Source: Treponema sp.
GTDB taxonomy: Bacteria; Spirochaetota; Spirochaetia; Treponematales; Treponemataceae
Length of the DNA: 63,329 nucleotides
Direction: 5' to 3'
NCBI GenBank assembly: GCA_022510905.1
Contig: JAFLSN010000014.1
Coordinates: forward strand, 1-63,329
Part shown: positions 1 to 13,147 of the stretch, piece after piece
How the letters are laid out: every line of letters starts with the position of its first letter
Position numbering within the stretch: the first letter of the stretch is position 1
The notes under the pieces: model-generated
What the model was told of the DNA's origin: nothing
The model's input: the letters and a program-made list of their open reading frames with translations, nothing else
Databases searched by the model: none
Position numbers and translations under genes: made by a program

Positions 1-35
1 CATAGGCAAGCAGGAATGTGGAGGGGAAAAAAGAA

Positions 36-148
36 GCCGGCGGCCGCCTACTTTCCCGCCCTGTGGGCAGTATCATCGGCGCTGGAGGGCTTGACTTCCG
101 TGTTCGGGATGGGAACGGGTATGGCACCTCCGCCATGGCCGCCGGCGG
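36..148 (-). rRNA. rrf: 5S ribosomal RNA
   Basis: Reverse complement of this stretch has the 5S layout: closed 10-bp terminal stem (138-147 pairs with 36-45), the conserved CGAAC loop of helix III, and the GC-rich 3' arm. It lies about 105 nt downstream of the 23S 3' end in the same orientation. A C/T-rich run (TTCTTTTTT on the minus strand, just below position 36) follows the 3' stem and could serve as the operon terminator. Ends are estimated from the terminal stem. Confidence 0.93.
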
Positions 149-252
149 TCATCGTCCATGTGCCATGCGGCGGGGGACGGATCCGGCCGGCGAGGGGCTG
201 TCTTCCGGACACGGGAGGGGCGGGCCGCCGCCCCGCGTGGGGCGCCGGCGGC

Positions 253-3195
<2,943 letters not shown>

Positions 3196-3294
3196 ACCGC
3201 CGCCGCCCTGTGCCGGGCGGCGGCCCGCTCCTCTCGTGTCCTCCCCTCGTCGCTTTCAAAGATCCTCCCGCCCCGCGGGGACTCCCCCGCGGAA

Positions 3295-3371
3295 TGGTGG
3301 GACAGAATAGAGTTGAACTATTGACCCCCGCCTTATCAGAGCGGTGCTCTAACCAACTGAGCTACTGTCCC
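3295..3371 (-). tRNA. tRNA-Ile (anticodon GAT)
   Basis: The minus strand folds as a 77-nt tRNA with a 7-bp acceptor stem GGGACAG/CTGTCCC, discriminator A and an encoded CCA end. The anticodon stem is CCGCT/GGCGG around the loop CTGATAA, so the anticodon is GAT (isoleucine). The T-arm contains TTCAACT, where most tRNAs have TTCGANT. It lies in the 16S-23S spacer, about 92 nt after 16S and 99 nt before 23S, a common position for tRNA-Ile. No tRNA-Ala accompanies it. Confidence 0.96.
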
Positions 3372-3462
3372 TCGGGCCGCCGCCGGGCGGCGCCAGGGGG
3401 AAGGAAGGACGTCTCGGGGCCCGCGCCCGGCGCGCACACGTGCGCCGGCTCCCCTTCGCTCC

Positions 3463-5008
<1,546 letters not shown>

Positions 5009-5162
5009 CCTTCCGGACGCCCTCGCGGGCGCCCGGCTTTTCCAACAAACAAAAAAAAAATACCGCGGATCCCCTCGTCGTCCTTCCTTCCCTCTGGCGC
5101 CGCCACCGGGCGGCGGTTTCAAACATCGCCCGCACGGCGTGCGCCATGCGGTGGTGAGACGA

Positions 5163-5233
5163 AACATACCACGCCCAGCGCACCCTTGTCAATACCCGGA
5201 CGCTTTTTTTCCAAAAAAAATCACTTTTTTTTT
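5163..5233 (-). promoter_or_regulatory. rRNA operon promoter with A/T-rich UP element
   Basis: Minus strand: -35 TTGACA (5187-5192), 18-bp spacer, -10 TATGTT (5163-5168). Directly upstream (5201-5233) are three A/T tracts separated by a few bases, typical of an UP element that binds the RNA polymerase alpha subunit. The transcript would start about 150 nt before 16S, leaving a leader for the 16S processing stem. Confidence 0.75.
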
Positions 5234-5708
5234 CCGCGGCGGGCGCGCCACGGACCCCGCACGGCCGTTCTTCGCCGGACAGCCGCCCCGGCACCACGTG
5301 GAGGCGGAACACGCCTCCCGCCGAGGGCGGCGCACCCCGCGACCCCGGAAGGTTCCTTGTGTCGCCGCCACGCGGACGCCCCAGCCGCGCCATGGGCCGG
5401 CGTTCAACGCCGGCCCGCAACAGACAGGACGCTCCGAGGCATGTGTCCCTCGGTATTCCCGGACGGAATTCCACCGGCATCAAGCTCCACGGCCCGCGTA
5501 AAACCTCCAGGGATCCTATGCGAGCCGGGAGAGCTTTTCGCGGATGAAACCGCTTTTCGAGGAAAGGTCCACCGGGCCCGTCTGTACCAGTAGGCGGCTG
5601 GGATGGGCCGGATCCAGGCGAACACGCCCGGCCGATGTCTTTATGAGCCCCAGCACCTTGTCAACATTCACCCTTTGTAAAAAGAGGTTTCCATACGGTG
5701 CTTACTCG
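5234..5708. other. Gene-free spacer with long perfect palindrome
   Basis: About 475 bp of GC-rich sequence between the divergent rRNA promoter and the xseA promoter. I see no convincing gene. It holds a perfect palindrome, 11-bp arms around a single base (5394-5416), which would form a very stable hairpin or cruciform. A second TTGACA on the minus strand (5659-5664) is followed by TAAAGA only 15 bp later and could be a weak extra rRNA promoter. Short G-rich inverted repeats fill the rest. Confidence 0.4.
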
Positions 5709-5737
5709 TTGACCTTTGTTTCGTTCTGTGAAATACT
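5709..5737 (+). promoter_or_regulatory. xseA promoter (leaderless)
   Basis: -35 TTGACC (5709-5714), 17-bp spacer, -10 AATACT (5732-5737). Only 6 nt separate the -10 from the ATG at 5744, so transcription should start at or beside that ATG. No Shine-Dalgarno sequence is present. Confidence 0.6.
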
Positions 5738-5743
5738 ATGCAC

Positions 5744-6982
5744 ATGGGTGGTTACAGCGACAGCGCACAAACGGAACAGGACAACGTGTTCACAGTCTCC
5801 CAGCTTACAGGACTAATCAAGACCATGCTGGAACGGACGTTTCCTTCCGTCCTTCTGAAAGGTGAAATTTCCAATTTTAGGCCAAGCGCAAACGGCCACC
5901 TGTATTTTGTACTCAAAGACGAAGGCGCCCAAATCACAGCGGTCATGTTCAGGGGCAAAGCCTCGTCGCTTACATTCAGCCCAAAAGACGGCATGCTGGT
6001 GCAGGTAAAAGGAGCGCTCAGCGTGTACCCGCCCAGAGGCAACTACCAATTCATAATAACAAGCATGACAAAAGCCGGCATGGGCGACATCATGGAGATG
6101 ATAGAAGAACGCAAGCGGAAACTTCAGGCTGAAGGACTCTTTGACTCCGCACGAAAACGCCCGCTCCCGCTTTTTCCGTCAACAGTGGGCGTGGTCACAA
6201 GCCCCACTGGAGCCGCTTTGCGAGACATCCTGCAAATCACACGGCGCAGAAACGACGCGGTGAGTGTCACCGTGCTACCTGCACTGGTGCAAGGAGAAGA
6301 AGCCGCGCAGAGCATTGTGAGCATGATTCAGGCCGCAAACAGGTGGCAGCTCTGCGACGTGCTCATTGTCGGGCGCGGAGGCGGCTCGCTTGAAGACCTG
6401 CTCCCGTTCAGCGAAGAATCGGTCGTGCGCGCCATTGCCGCCTCCCGCATTCCTGTGGTGTCGGCGGTAGGGCACGAAATCGACTGGGCACTCAGCGACT
6501 TTGCGGCAGACATCCGGGCACCAACGCCAAGCGCGGCGGCAGAACTGGTGGTGCCGCTCAAAACCGCGCTGGTGGATTCAATTCAGAATGAACGGGAAAC
6601 ACTCTGCCAGGCCATGCAGCAGCGGCTGCAAAACCTGCGCCTAATGCTTCTGACATTCACGCCGGAAAGCATGGAAATGCACGTCCACCGCATAACCCAG
6701 CCGCTGAGACACAGGCTTGAGCTCGTCCGCACGGAACTTCCGCAGCAGATGCGGCAGCGCATGCAGGACAGCCGGCACCGCGTCGCGCAGTGCATGCAGC
6801 TGCTCGAAGTCTGCAATCCCCAGACCATCTTTGAAAGAGGCTATTCCATGGTAACCGACAGCACGGGAGCCGTAATCAGAAACGCGGCGGACATCCCGGA
6901 AGGAAGCACCATAACAGTGCGCCCGGCCCGCGGCACACTCACCGCAACGGTTACACACACAACACCACGGGAGGATCCATGA
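5744..6982 (+). CDS. xseA: Exodeoxyribonuclease VII large subunit
   Basis: Catalytic subunit of exonuclease VII, which degrades single-stranded DNA to oligonucleotides in repair and recombination. An N-terminal OB-fold (about residues 15-110) is followed by the catalytic core with SPTGAA (about 153-158), GRGGGSLEDL (about 210-219), GHE (about 243-245) and ADIRAPTPSAAAE. The C-terminal coiled coil ends in ERGYSMV. Length about 412 residues is normal. Two in-frame ATGs exist (5738 and 5744). I prefer 5744 because the -10 box ends at 5737, which makes a leaderless start at 5744 fit best. The stop overlaps the xseB start (ATGA), so the two subunits are translationally coupled. Confidence 0.95.
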   Translation: MGGYSDSAQTEQDNVFTVSQLTGLIKTMLERTFPSVLLKGEISNFRPSANGHLYFVLKDEGAQITAVMFRGKASSLTFSPKDGMLVQVKGALSVYPPRGNYQFIITSMTKAGMGDIMEMIEERKRKLQAEGLFDSARKRPLPLFPSTVGVVTSPTGAALRDILQITRRRNDAVSVTVLPALVQGEEAAQSIVSMIQAANRWQLCDVLIVGRGGGSLEDLLPFSEESVVRAIAASRIPVVSAVGHEIDWALSDFAADIRAPTPSAAAELVVPLKTALVDSIQNERETLCQAMQQRLQNLRLMLLTFTPESMEMHVHRITQPLRHRLELVRTELPQQMRQRMQDSRHRVAQCMQLLEVCNPQTIFERGYSMVTDSTGAVIRNAADIPEGSTITVRPARGTLTATVTHTTPREDP

Positions 6983-7308
6983 ACAATTTTGAAGAAAACC
7001 TTGCAAAGCTCGAAGCCCTAAGCGCCGCAATCAGGCAGCCAGACATTTCAGTTGAAGACGCACTCAGACAGTTCGAAGAGGGAATCACGCTCGCCCGGCG
7101 CATGGAAAAAGAACTGGATGCAATCGAAAGCAAAATCCAGATTCTCATGCAGGAACCGCCCGAAACCACGGAGACCAACGGAACCCAGCCCGAGCCTCCC
7201 GCTTCCGAAGAAAAAAAAGCGCACCGCCCGCACCAAAAGAAAAGCGACGGCCCCGTGCTCGAACTGTTTTCGGGCAGCACAGAAATAAACGGCACCCGCA
7301 ACTCATAG
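6979..7308 (+). CDS. xseB: Exodeoxyribonuclease VII small subunit
   Basis: Small subunit that binds the coiled coil of XseA. The family signature is clear in residues 1-60: FEENLAKLEALSAAIRQ, then EDALRQFEEG and a second helix ending in ESKIQIL. The remaining 50 residues are a low-complexity Pro/Glu/Lys tail longer than in most XseB proteins (usually about 60-80 aa; here 109). It overlaps xseA by 4 nt and is followed 3 nt later by mutL, forming a DNA-repair operon. Confidence 0.93.
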   Translation: MNNFEENLAKLEALSAAIRQPDISVEDALRQFEEGITLARRMEKELDAIESKIQILMQEPPETTETNGTQPEPPASEEKKAHRPHQKKSDGPVLELFSGSTEINGTRNS

Positions 7309-7311
7309 CCG

Positions 7312-9264
7312 ATGGACAACACAAACGAACGCCGCCCCGTCGCGGTGCTGGCGCCAGACGTGGCACGTAAAATCGCAGCCGGAGAAGTGATTGACCGCCC
7401 CGCAGCCATCGTGCGGGAGCTGATGGACAACGCCGTTGACTCGGGGGCAAATCAGATTACGGTATCCGTAGACGGCGGCGGCATAGAAAAAATCCGCGTG
7501 ATAGACAACGGCTGCGGAATGACAAAACAAGACCTCGCCACATGCGCACAGCCACACGCGACAAGCAAAATCACCACGGAAAACGACCTGCTCTCGCTTT
7601 CCACGCTGGGCTTCCGTGGAGAAGCGCTCGCGTCCATGGCGGCCGTAAGCCGGCTTGAAATCACCAGCGGAGGATGGAAACTCACCGCCTCCGCACACGA
7701 AACGCACCGGCTTGCACCGTGCGCCCCTACAGCGGGAACAATCGTGCAGACCGCGGCGCTGTTCGAAGCGTTTCCCGCCAGGAGGGTGTTCTTAAAACGC
7801 CCCGCAAGCGAAGGCGCGCTATGCCGCTCCCTGTTTGAAGAAAAAGCGCTTCCCCGCCCAGACATCGCGTTCAAGCTGATAATGGACGGCGAAGAAAAAG
7901 CCGACCTTTCCGCAGGGCAGACGCTCATACAGCGCTTTGTGCACACGCTGGGGCTTTTTGAAAACGAACGGCTCTTCTACAAGATTTCGGACAAAGCGGG
8001 CGACGGCTCATGGTCATTCGACCTCGTTATAGGCGAGCCGTCCGTTGCCCGCACAAGCCGAAAAAACCTCTACATCTACGTGAACGGAAGGCGCATACAG
8101 GAATTCTCCCTCATGCAGGCGATTGAATACGGCTCACAGGGCTATTTTCCAAACGGACTCCACCCGGCGGGAAGCCTGTTTGTAACAATGGCCCCTGCGC
8201 TGGTCGATTTCAACATACATCCCGCAAAACGCGAGGCACGATTCAAAGACAGCGCGGGCCTGCACCACGGAATAAGCACCGCAGTCCGCGCATTCTTCAA
8301 GGACTACACCGCGCGCACAATGCTTCCGCCCACGGCAGGCGGAACAACGGGCACAGCTCAGCTCGCCTTTTCCGCGCTGACCCAAGAAGGAACGCCCCCC
8401 AAAACAGGCACAGCGCCGAAAGCCGCGCAAAACGGCGATGAAATGCCCATGGAGCGCATGGGCCGCGGCGCCGCAGAGCCAAAAAGCGCGGCCGCACCCG
8501 GAATCGCCACCGCACGCGCAGAACACGGAGGGCACCGCCCGCTTTCATATAAAAACCTGATAGGCGATTCCCGCAGCCGTTTTTTTGGCGGCACGTCCGG
8601 CAGCGGAGCAACGGCCTTTGAACGAATCATGCAGGTTGCCGCAGGAGAAGCGGAAACCGGCACCACGGCAGCGCAGCCGGAACCAGACCTACACAGGAAC
8701 TACGCAAGCAGGGAAGCGCCGGGCTCGTTCCATTTTGCAGGAAGCGCGCTCGGGACATTCCTGATTGCCGAAAAAAACGACACGCTCTACATCATTGACC
8801 AGCACGCCGCGCACGAGCGAATCCTGTACAACGAAATAATGGAAAACGCAGGACAAAAGCAGAAGCTGCTCCTTCCATACGTGGTGCCAACGGAAAACGC
8901 CGCCGATGACAAATACCTTGAAGCCATGCAGGAATCGCTGGAAAAAGCGGGATTCACAGGAAAGCGCCGCCCCGACGGAGCCTGGGAGTTCTCCACGGTG
9001 CCGGTGCGGTGGACAGGAAGCGAAGCAGACCTTGCCCACGACCTGCTCGACAGGCGGATGCAGCCACTCGACCTCATAACGGCGGTGGCAGCTTCCACGG
9101 CATGCAGGAACGCCGTCAAAGACGGCACCGTGCTCGACCCGGGCACCGCCGCCTGGATTGCAGAACAGGCGCTGGAACTTCCCGACCCGCACTGCCCCCA
9201 CGGACGGCCCGTGTTCACCACGATTACCCGGGCCCAGCTGTTCTCACTGGTAAAACGCACATGA
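7312..9264 (+). CDS. mutL: DNA mismatch repair protein MutL
   Basis: Mismatch-repair ATPase and probable nicking endonuclease. The N-terminal GHKL ATPase motifs are intact: RELMDNAVDSGA (about 36-47, with the catalytic Glu), DNGCGM (65-70) and GFRGEAL (100-106). A poorly conserved linker (about 340-460) precedes the C-terminal dimer domain. That domain contains DQHAAHERI, followed by ACR and CPHGRP motifs that coordinate metal in MutL proteins with endonuclease activity, as expected outside the MutH-using enterobacteria. Length 650 aa is usual. Starts 3 nt after xseB, so probably cotranscribed. No Shine-Dalgarno is visible, which suggests coupling. Confidence 0.95.
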   Translation: MDNTNERRPVAVLAPDVARKIAAGEVIDRPAAIVRELMDNAVDSGANQITVSVDGGGIEKIRVIDNGCGMTKQDLATCAQPHATSKITTENDLLSLSTLGFRGEALASMAAVSRLEITSGGWKLTASAHETHRLAPCAPTAGTIVQTAALFEAFPARRVFLKRPASEGALCRSLFEEKALPRPDIAFKLIMDGEEKADLSAGQTLIQRFVHTLGLFENERLFYKISDKAGDGSWSFDLVIGEPSVARTSRKNLYIYVNGRRIQEFSLMQAIEYGSQGYFPNGLHPAGSLFVTMAPALVDFNIHPAKREARFKDSAGLHHGISTAVRAFFKDYTARTMLPPTAGGTTGTAQLAFSALTQEGTPPKTGTAPKAAQNGDEMPMERMGRGAAEPKSAAAPGIATARAEHGGHRPLSYKNLIGDSRSRFFGGTSGSGATAFERIMQVAAGEAETGTTAAQPEPDLHRNYASREAPGSFHFAGSALGTFLIAEKNDTLYIIDQHAAHERILYNEIMENAGQKQKLLLPYVVPTENAADDKYLEAMQESLEKAGFTGKRRPDGAWEFSTVPVRWTGSEADLAHDLLDRRMQPLDLITAVAASTACRNAVKDGTVLDPGTAAWIAEQALELPDPHCPHGRPVFTTITRAQLFSLVKRT

Positions 9265-9359
9265 GCCGCGCCCCAAACGCCACAAGATCCCGTATGCCCC
9301 GGGCACTGCTCAATCTCAAATCGACCGAAAAACACAAGACGCGAGCCACAAAAGCACCC

Positions 9360-10835
9360 TAAAAGCCCAGAAACGCACGGTGGAAGCCGCGAAAGTTCCA
9401 TATGAAGACTGAAAACGCGCGGGGAGAAGTCTTGCGCAAACGCGGAACGTCCGAAATCGCGCTGGGGAAGCCTCGCGCACATGCGAAACAACCGAAAACA
9501 TCCCGGGGAAGCCCTGCGCACACGCGAAAAGCCCGAAATCGCCCCGGTGAAGCCTTGCGCAAGCGCGAAATGCCCGAAAATGCCCCGGCGAAGTCTTGCG
9601 CACACGCGGAATGCCCGGAAACGCCCCGGGGAAGCCCTGCGCACATGCGAAAAGCCCGGAAATGCGCCAGCAAAGCAAAATGCGTCCGCACTTTCCCAAA
9701 AAACACACCGAAAAAGCAAAATGCGCCCGCACATTGCCCGGAAACGCGCCGGGAAAGCAAAGTGCGCCCGCACATTGCCCGAAAACACGCCGGGAGAGCA
9801 GAGTGCGTTTGCACATTGCCCAAAAACACGCCGGGAGAGCAGAGTGCGTTTGCACATTGCCCGAAAACACGCCGGGAGAGCAGAGTGCGTTTGCACATTG
9901 CCCAAAAACACGCCGGGAAAGCAGAGTGCGTTTGCACATTGCCCAAAAACACGCCGGGAGAGCAGAGTGCGTTTGCACATTGCCCGAAAATGCGCCGGGA
10001 AAGCAAAGTGCGCCCGCACATTGTCCAAAAACACGCCGGGAAAGCAAAGTGCGTTTGCACATTGCCCGAAAACACGCCGGGAAAGCAAAGTGCGTTTGCA
10101 CATTGCCCGAAAACACGCCGGGAGAGCAGAGTGCGTTTGCACATTGCCCAAAAACACGCCGGGAGAGCAGAGTGCGTTTGCACATTGCCCAAAAACACGC
10201 CGGGAAAGCAGAGTGCGCACGCACATTGCCCGGAAATGCGCCAGCAAAGCAAAGTGCGCACGCACATTGCCAAAAAACACGCCGGGAAAGCAGAGTGCGC
10301 CCGCACATTGCCCGGAAACGCGCCGGGAGAGCAGAGTGCGTTTGCACATTGCCCGAAAATGCGCCGGGAGAGCAAAATGCGCCCGCACATTGCCCGAAAA
10401 TGCGCCGGGAGAGCAAAGTGCGTTTGCACATTGCCCGGAAATGCGCCAGCAAAGCAAAGTGCGCTCGCACTTTCCCCAAAAACGCCCCAGCGGAGCAAAG
10501 TGCGCCCGCACATTGCCCAAAAACACGCCGGGAAAGCAAAATGCGCCCGCACATTGCCCAAAAACACGCCGGGAGAGCAAAGTGCACACGCACTTTCCCC
10601 AAAAACACACCGAAAAAGCAAAATGCGTCCGCACTCTGCCCAAAAACGCGCTGGGGAAGTCTTGCGCACACGCAAAATGCCCGAAAATGCCCCGGCGGAA
10701 CCGTGGGAATACTCCCACGGTACAAAATCACGCCAAGCGGAGCAATGGGAGCGCTCCCGCGCCCCCAAATCGCGCCAAGCGGAGCCGTGGGAGTGCTCCC
10801 GCACTCATAAAACACGATGCGGGAGCGGTTTTTGA
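9360..10835. repeat. Tandem array 1: about 34 copies of a 41-bp unit
   Basis: Strict 41-bp periodicity (for example ACATTGCC at 9813, 9854 and 9895). Each unit has a constant part (roughly AAAACACGCCGGG plus GAAGC) and a variable dyad. Across units the dyad changes on both arms together: GTGCG/CGCAC, GTGC/GCAC, AAGTGCG/CGCACTT and CCGTGGGA/TCCCACGG (10701-10720). Flanking units resemble those of array 2, so both descend from one ancestral repeat. All three frames are open for over 1 kb on both strands because of composition and repetition. The array lies between mutL and the 3' end of the LRR gene (convergent) and has no promoter or poly-C tract that I can find. Confidence 0.9.
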
Positions 10836-10840
10836 TGCTC

Positions 10841-13033
10841 CTATTTCTTTTTCTTGCCCTTGCCGTCAGACGAACTGTCCGCGGGGCTGTCCGTTTCCTG
10901 CGGCTTGTAGTTGTATTCTTTCTTTGCTGAAACCAGTTTATAGCTGCCGCCTCCGCTCAGTGCTATTTTATCCCACTGTTCTTTGGAGCCGGCGTAATAA
11001 ACTGTTTTGAGCTTGCAGTCATAGAACGCATCCTCGTCGATTCTTATTACGCTCGCGTGGATTTCTATGCTCGCAAGCGACGTACACCTAGCAAACGCAG
11101 ACTTGCCAATTACCATGGCATTTGCGGGAAGCGTGATGCTCTTAAGCGACGTGCAGTTACGGAACGCGGAACCGCCGATTCCCCATACACTTGCGGGAAT
11201 CGTGACGCTCTCAAGCGACGTGCAGTTACGGAACGCGGAATCGCCGATTCCCCATACACCCGCAGGAATCGTGACGCTCTTAAGCGACGTGCAGTCGCTG
11301 AACGCATTATCGGCGATTATTTCGAGACCAACGGGAAGCGTGATGCCCGCAAGCGGCGTGAGGCCCTTGAACCAGCCGCCTTTGTATCCAAAATAGCTGG
11401 TGCTCTTACTTTCAATCGTCGAGACATTCGCATGCTCGGACAAGTCAAGCGCGACGGGCTTCTTATTGGATTTTATGGCTGAAGCAATATCACGCACAGA
11501 ATTCGGCTGAAAAAAGCCGCCGATTTTAACCGTTCCGTTATGGCTGCCCGCTTCCAGGACGCTGATTGCCTTGTCCACGGGCAGGGCGTCGGTCGGCAGC
11601 ACGGAAAACCCTGCCTTTTCGGCACCCTCCACGGAGATGTAAATCTTGTCCGTGTCGGCGTTGCCCACCGGCACGCCAGAGATTTTCAGAGATGGTAAAC
11701 TGTCATTGTAGTTGTCCTTGTTGTCGCTGTAAATCTCAAAGACTAGGTACGCTCTATCGAATTTCGCATACAGCGTGTAGGGCCTGCTCGCTATGCGATT
11801 CTTGTTCGCATCGAGCAGCACTATGGTGAACTGGTATTCTTTAGTTCTTCTCGGGTTCGGCCTTGTTTGTGTTGCTCCAAACAAATACCGTTGGTCCTCG
11901 TATACTTCATAGTCATCCTCGCTCGCCCATTTGAGCCAGTGGTCGCCGGGGATGTCACCAGCATAAGTCCACGGAAAACCGTTCATCTTTTTTCCCCAGT
12001 TCTCGCTCCCGGGAATTCTACGCATCGCGGCCATCAGCTCTCCGGCCATCTTGAAATTCTCCGCGCCGCTTGTCTGTATCAGGTACGGCGCGCCTATTCG
12101 GAAAGACATTGTCTCATTCTCGTAGTCCTTCGCCGTAAGCGCAAGCGGCTCTATGTCGGTAAAGTAGTGCAGCTCGAACACGGGCGGGTTCGCCACCATA
12201 AGCCTCGCCGCCTCCAAAAGGAGCTGATCCCAGTCGTCGTGCAGCTTCATCATGTTCTTGGCGGTCGCGCCGAAGTTTCCGCCCGCCACAACCGTGGTCA
12301 TGCCCGCCATGCGGCTTGCGGCCTCGGAAAGCCTGCTGTCGCTCGCCCGCGCCCGTATGTAGTAGGTGAGCGCCTCGATGTTTGAGCCGCCTTTTGCCGC
12401 CGCGATTCCCTTTGCCACGCTCGCCTGCGCGCTCGTCTCCGAGGTCATCACGCTCGCCGTCTGCGTGAGCCGCGCCTTAGCGTCATCGCCCAGCGCGATT
12501 CCGTAGCCCGCCATCAGGTCGTAGGAAATCCGGTTGGCCGCCGTGCCGTCCTCCAATGCTGAGCGCGGGCAGTCGGGAACGCTCGCGCTTGCCTTGGTCT
12601 CGCCGGTCTCTACGTCCGTGATGTTGAACGTGAGGGCATATGCGCCGGACTTTGCCATGATGTTTCCCGTTACGGTGAGATGCGCGTTTGTCAGCTTGCC
12701 AAGCTCCAGCGTGTTCTTCTCGTCGAACTCCGCGCTTTCGGAGAGGCGCTGCTCGGCCTTTACCATGTCGGCGTTCTGGCGGTCGATTACGGCGAGCCCC
12801 GAGTACTGCTGGAAGTTGGCGGTAATCACGCCCTGCACAAAGAGCGGAATCCAGTCCGCGCCTTCGCCCAGGTTCACCGCCTTGGGCGCGGGCACCGCGA
12901 TGGACACTTTGCCTTTGTCGGCTGGCGCGGCTCCGTCCGCAGCGGCCTTTGCGCCCTTTGACTTGGCGGGTCTGGCGAACGCCGCCGCACCAAGCAGCAC
13001 GAGCGCAGAAAGGATTGCGATCAGTTTTTTCAT
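10841..13033 (-). CDS. Secreted CsgG/TolB-like plus BspA-type LRR protein (paralogue 1)
   Basis: 730 residues. The start has a GGAG site and a Sec signal peptide (MKKLIAILSALVLLGAAAFA, cleavage about residue 20). A low-complexity Lys/Ala stretch follows. Residues about 50-185 resemble the CsgG/FlgO-type lipoprotein fold seen in Treponema proteins (GLAVIDRQNADMVKAEQR motif). A middle region of unknown fold (about 190-520) contains WTYAGDIPGDHWLKWA. The C-terminal 150 residues are four BspA-like leucine-rich repeats (AFRNCTSLESVTIPASVWGI type), a fold used for adhesion or binding at the surface. The end is very basic (DGKGKKKK). It is a tandem paralogue of the next gene and probably cotranscribed with it. 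Confidence 0.88.
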   Translation of the reverse strand: MKKLIAILSALVLLGAAAFARPAKSKGAKAAADGAAPADKGKVSIAVPAPKAVNLGEGADWIPLFVQGVITANFQQYSGLAVIDRQNADMVKAEQRLSESAEFDEKNTLELGKLTNAHLTVTGNIMAKSGAYALTFNITDVETGETKASASVPDCPRSALEDGTAANRISYDLMAGYGIALGDDAKARLTQTASVMTSETSAQASVAKGIAAAKGGSNIEALTYYIRARASDSRLSEAASRMAGMTTVVAGGNFGATAKNMMKLHDDWDQLLLEAARLMVANPPVFELHYFTDIEPLALTAKDYENETMSFRIGAPYLIQTSGAENFKMAGELMAAMRRIPGSENWGKKMNGFPWTYAGDIPGDHWLKWASEDDYEVYEDQRYLFGATQTRPNPRRTKEYQFTIVLLDANKNRIASRPYTLYAKFDRAYLVFEIYSDNKDNYNDSLPSLKISGVPVGNADTDKIYISVEGAEKAGFSVLPTDALPVDKAISVLEAGSHNGTVKIGGFFQPNSVRDIASAIKSNKKPVALDLSEHANVSTIESKSTSYFGYKGGWFKGLTPLAGITLPVGLEIIADNAFSDCTSLKSVTIPAGVWGIGDSAFRNCTSLESVTIPASVWGIGGSAFRNCTSLKSITLPANAMVIGKSAFARCTSLASIEIHASVIRIDEDAFYDCKLKTVYYAGSKEQWDKIALSGGGSYKLVSAKKEYNYKPQETDSPADSSSDGKGKKKK

Positions 13034-13107
13034 TTTCTTTCTCCAATAATATTTTTATGAAGGGCTTCTGCCTTCACGGTTTGCTCTCCGGGGAAAGCCT
13101 TTTGCAA

Positions 13108-13147
13108 GGAGCATGACCGCTGCAAATCAGCGCGGTTTTGATGCTCC
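13108..13147 (-). promoter_or_regulatory. Hairpin between the two LRR genes
   Basis: Inverted repeat GGAGCAT (13108-13114) / ATGCTCC (13141-13147) with an inner CCGC/GCGG stem, touching the stop codon of the upstream LRR gene. No T-run follows, so it is more likely an mRNA processing, stability or attenuation element than a full terminator. A simpler relative (GGAGC/GCTCC, 10822-10841) sits at the 3' end of the downstream LRR gene, so the duplication included the 3' flank. Confidence 0.5.

Noticed and set aside
5744..9264. Riboswitches or attenuators before biosynthetic genes (also checked for lysC and ribD)
   Set aside because: lysC has a leader of about 4 nt, and ribD follows trpA by 4 nt. 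There is no space for a lysine or FMN riboswitch.
9402..11010. Long overlapping ORFs of 400-640 codons in all frames across array 1
   Set aside because: They follow from a stop-free 41-bp repeat. No promoter, ribosome site or poly-C tract, and similar lengths on both strands.
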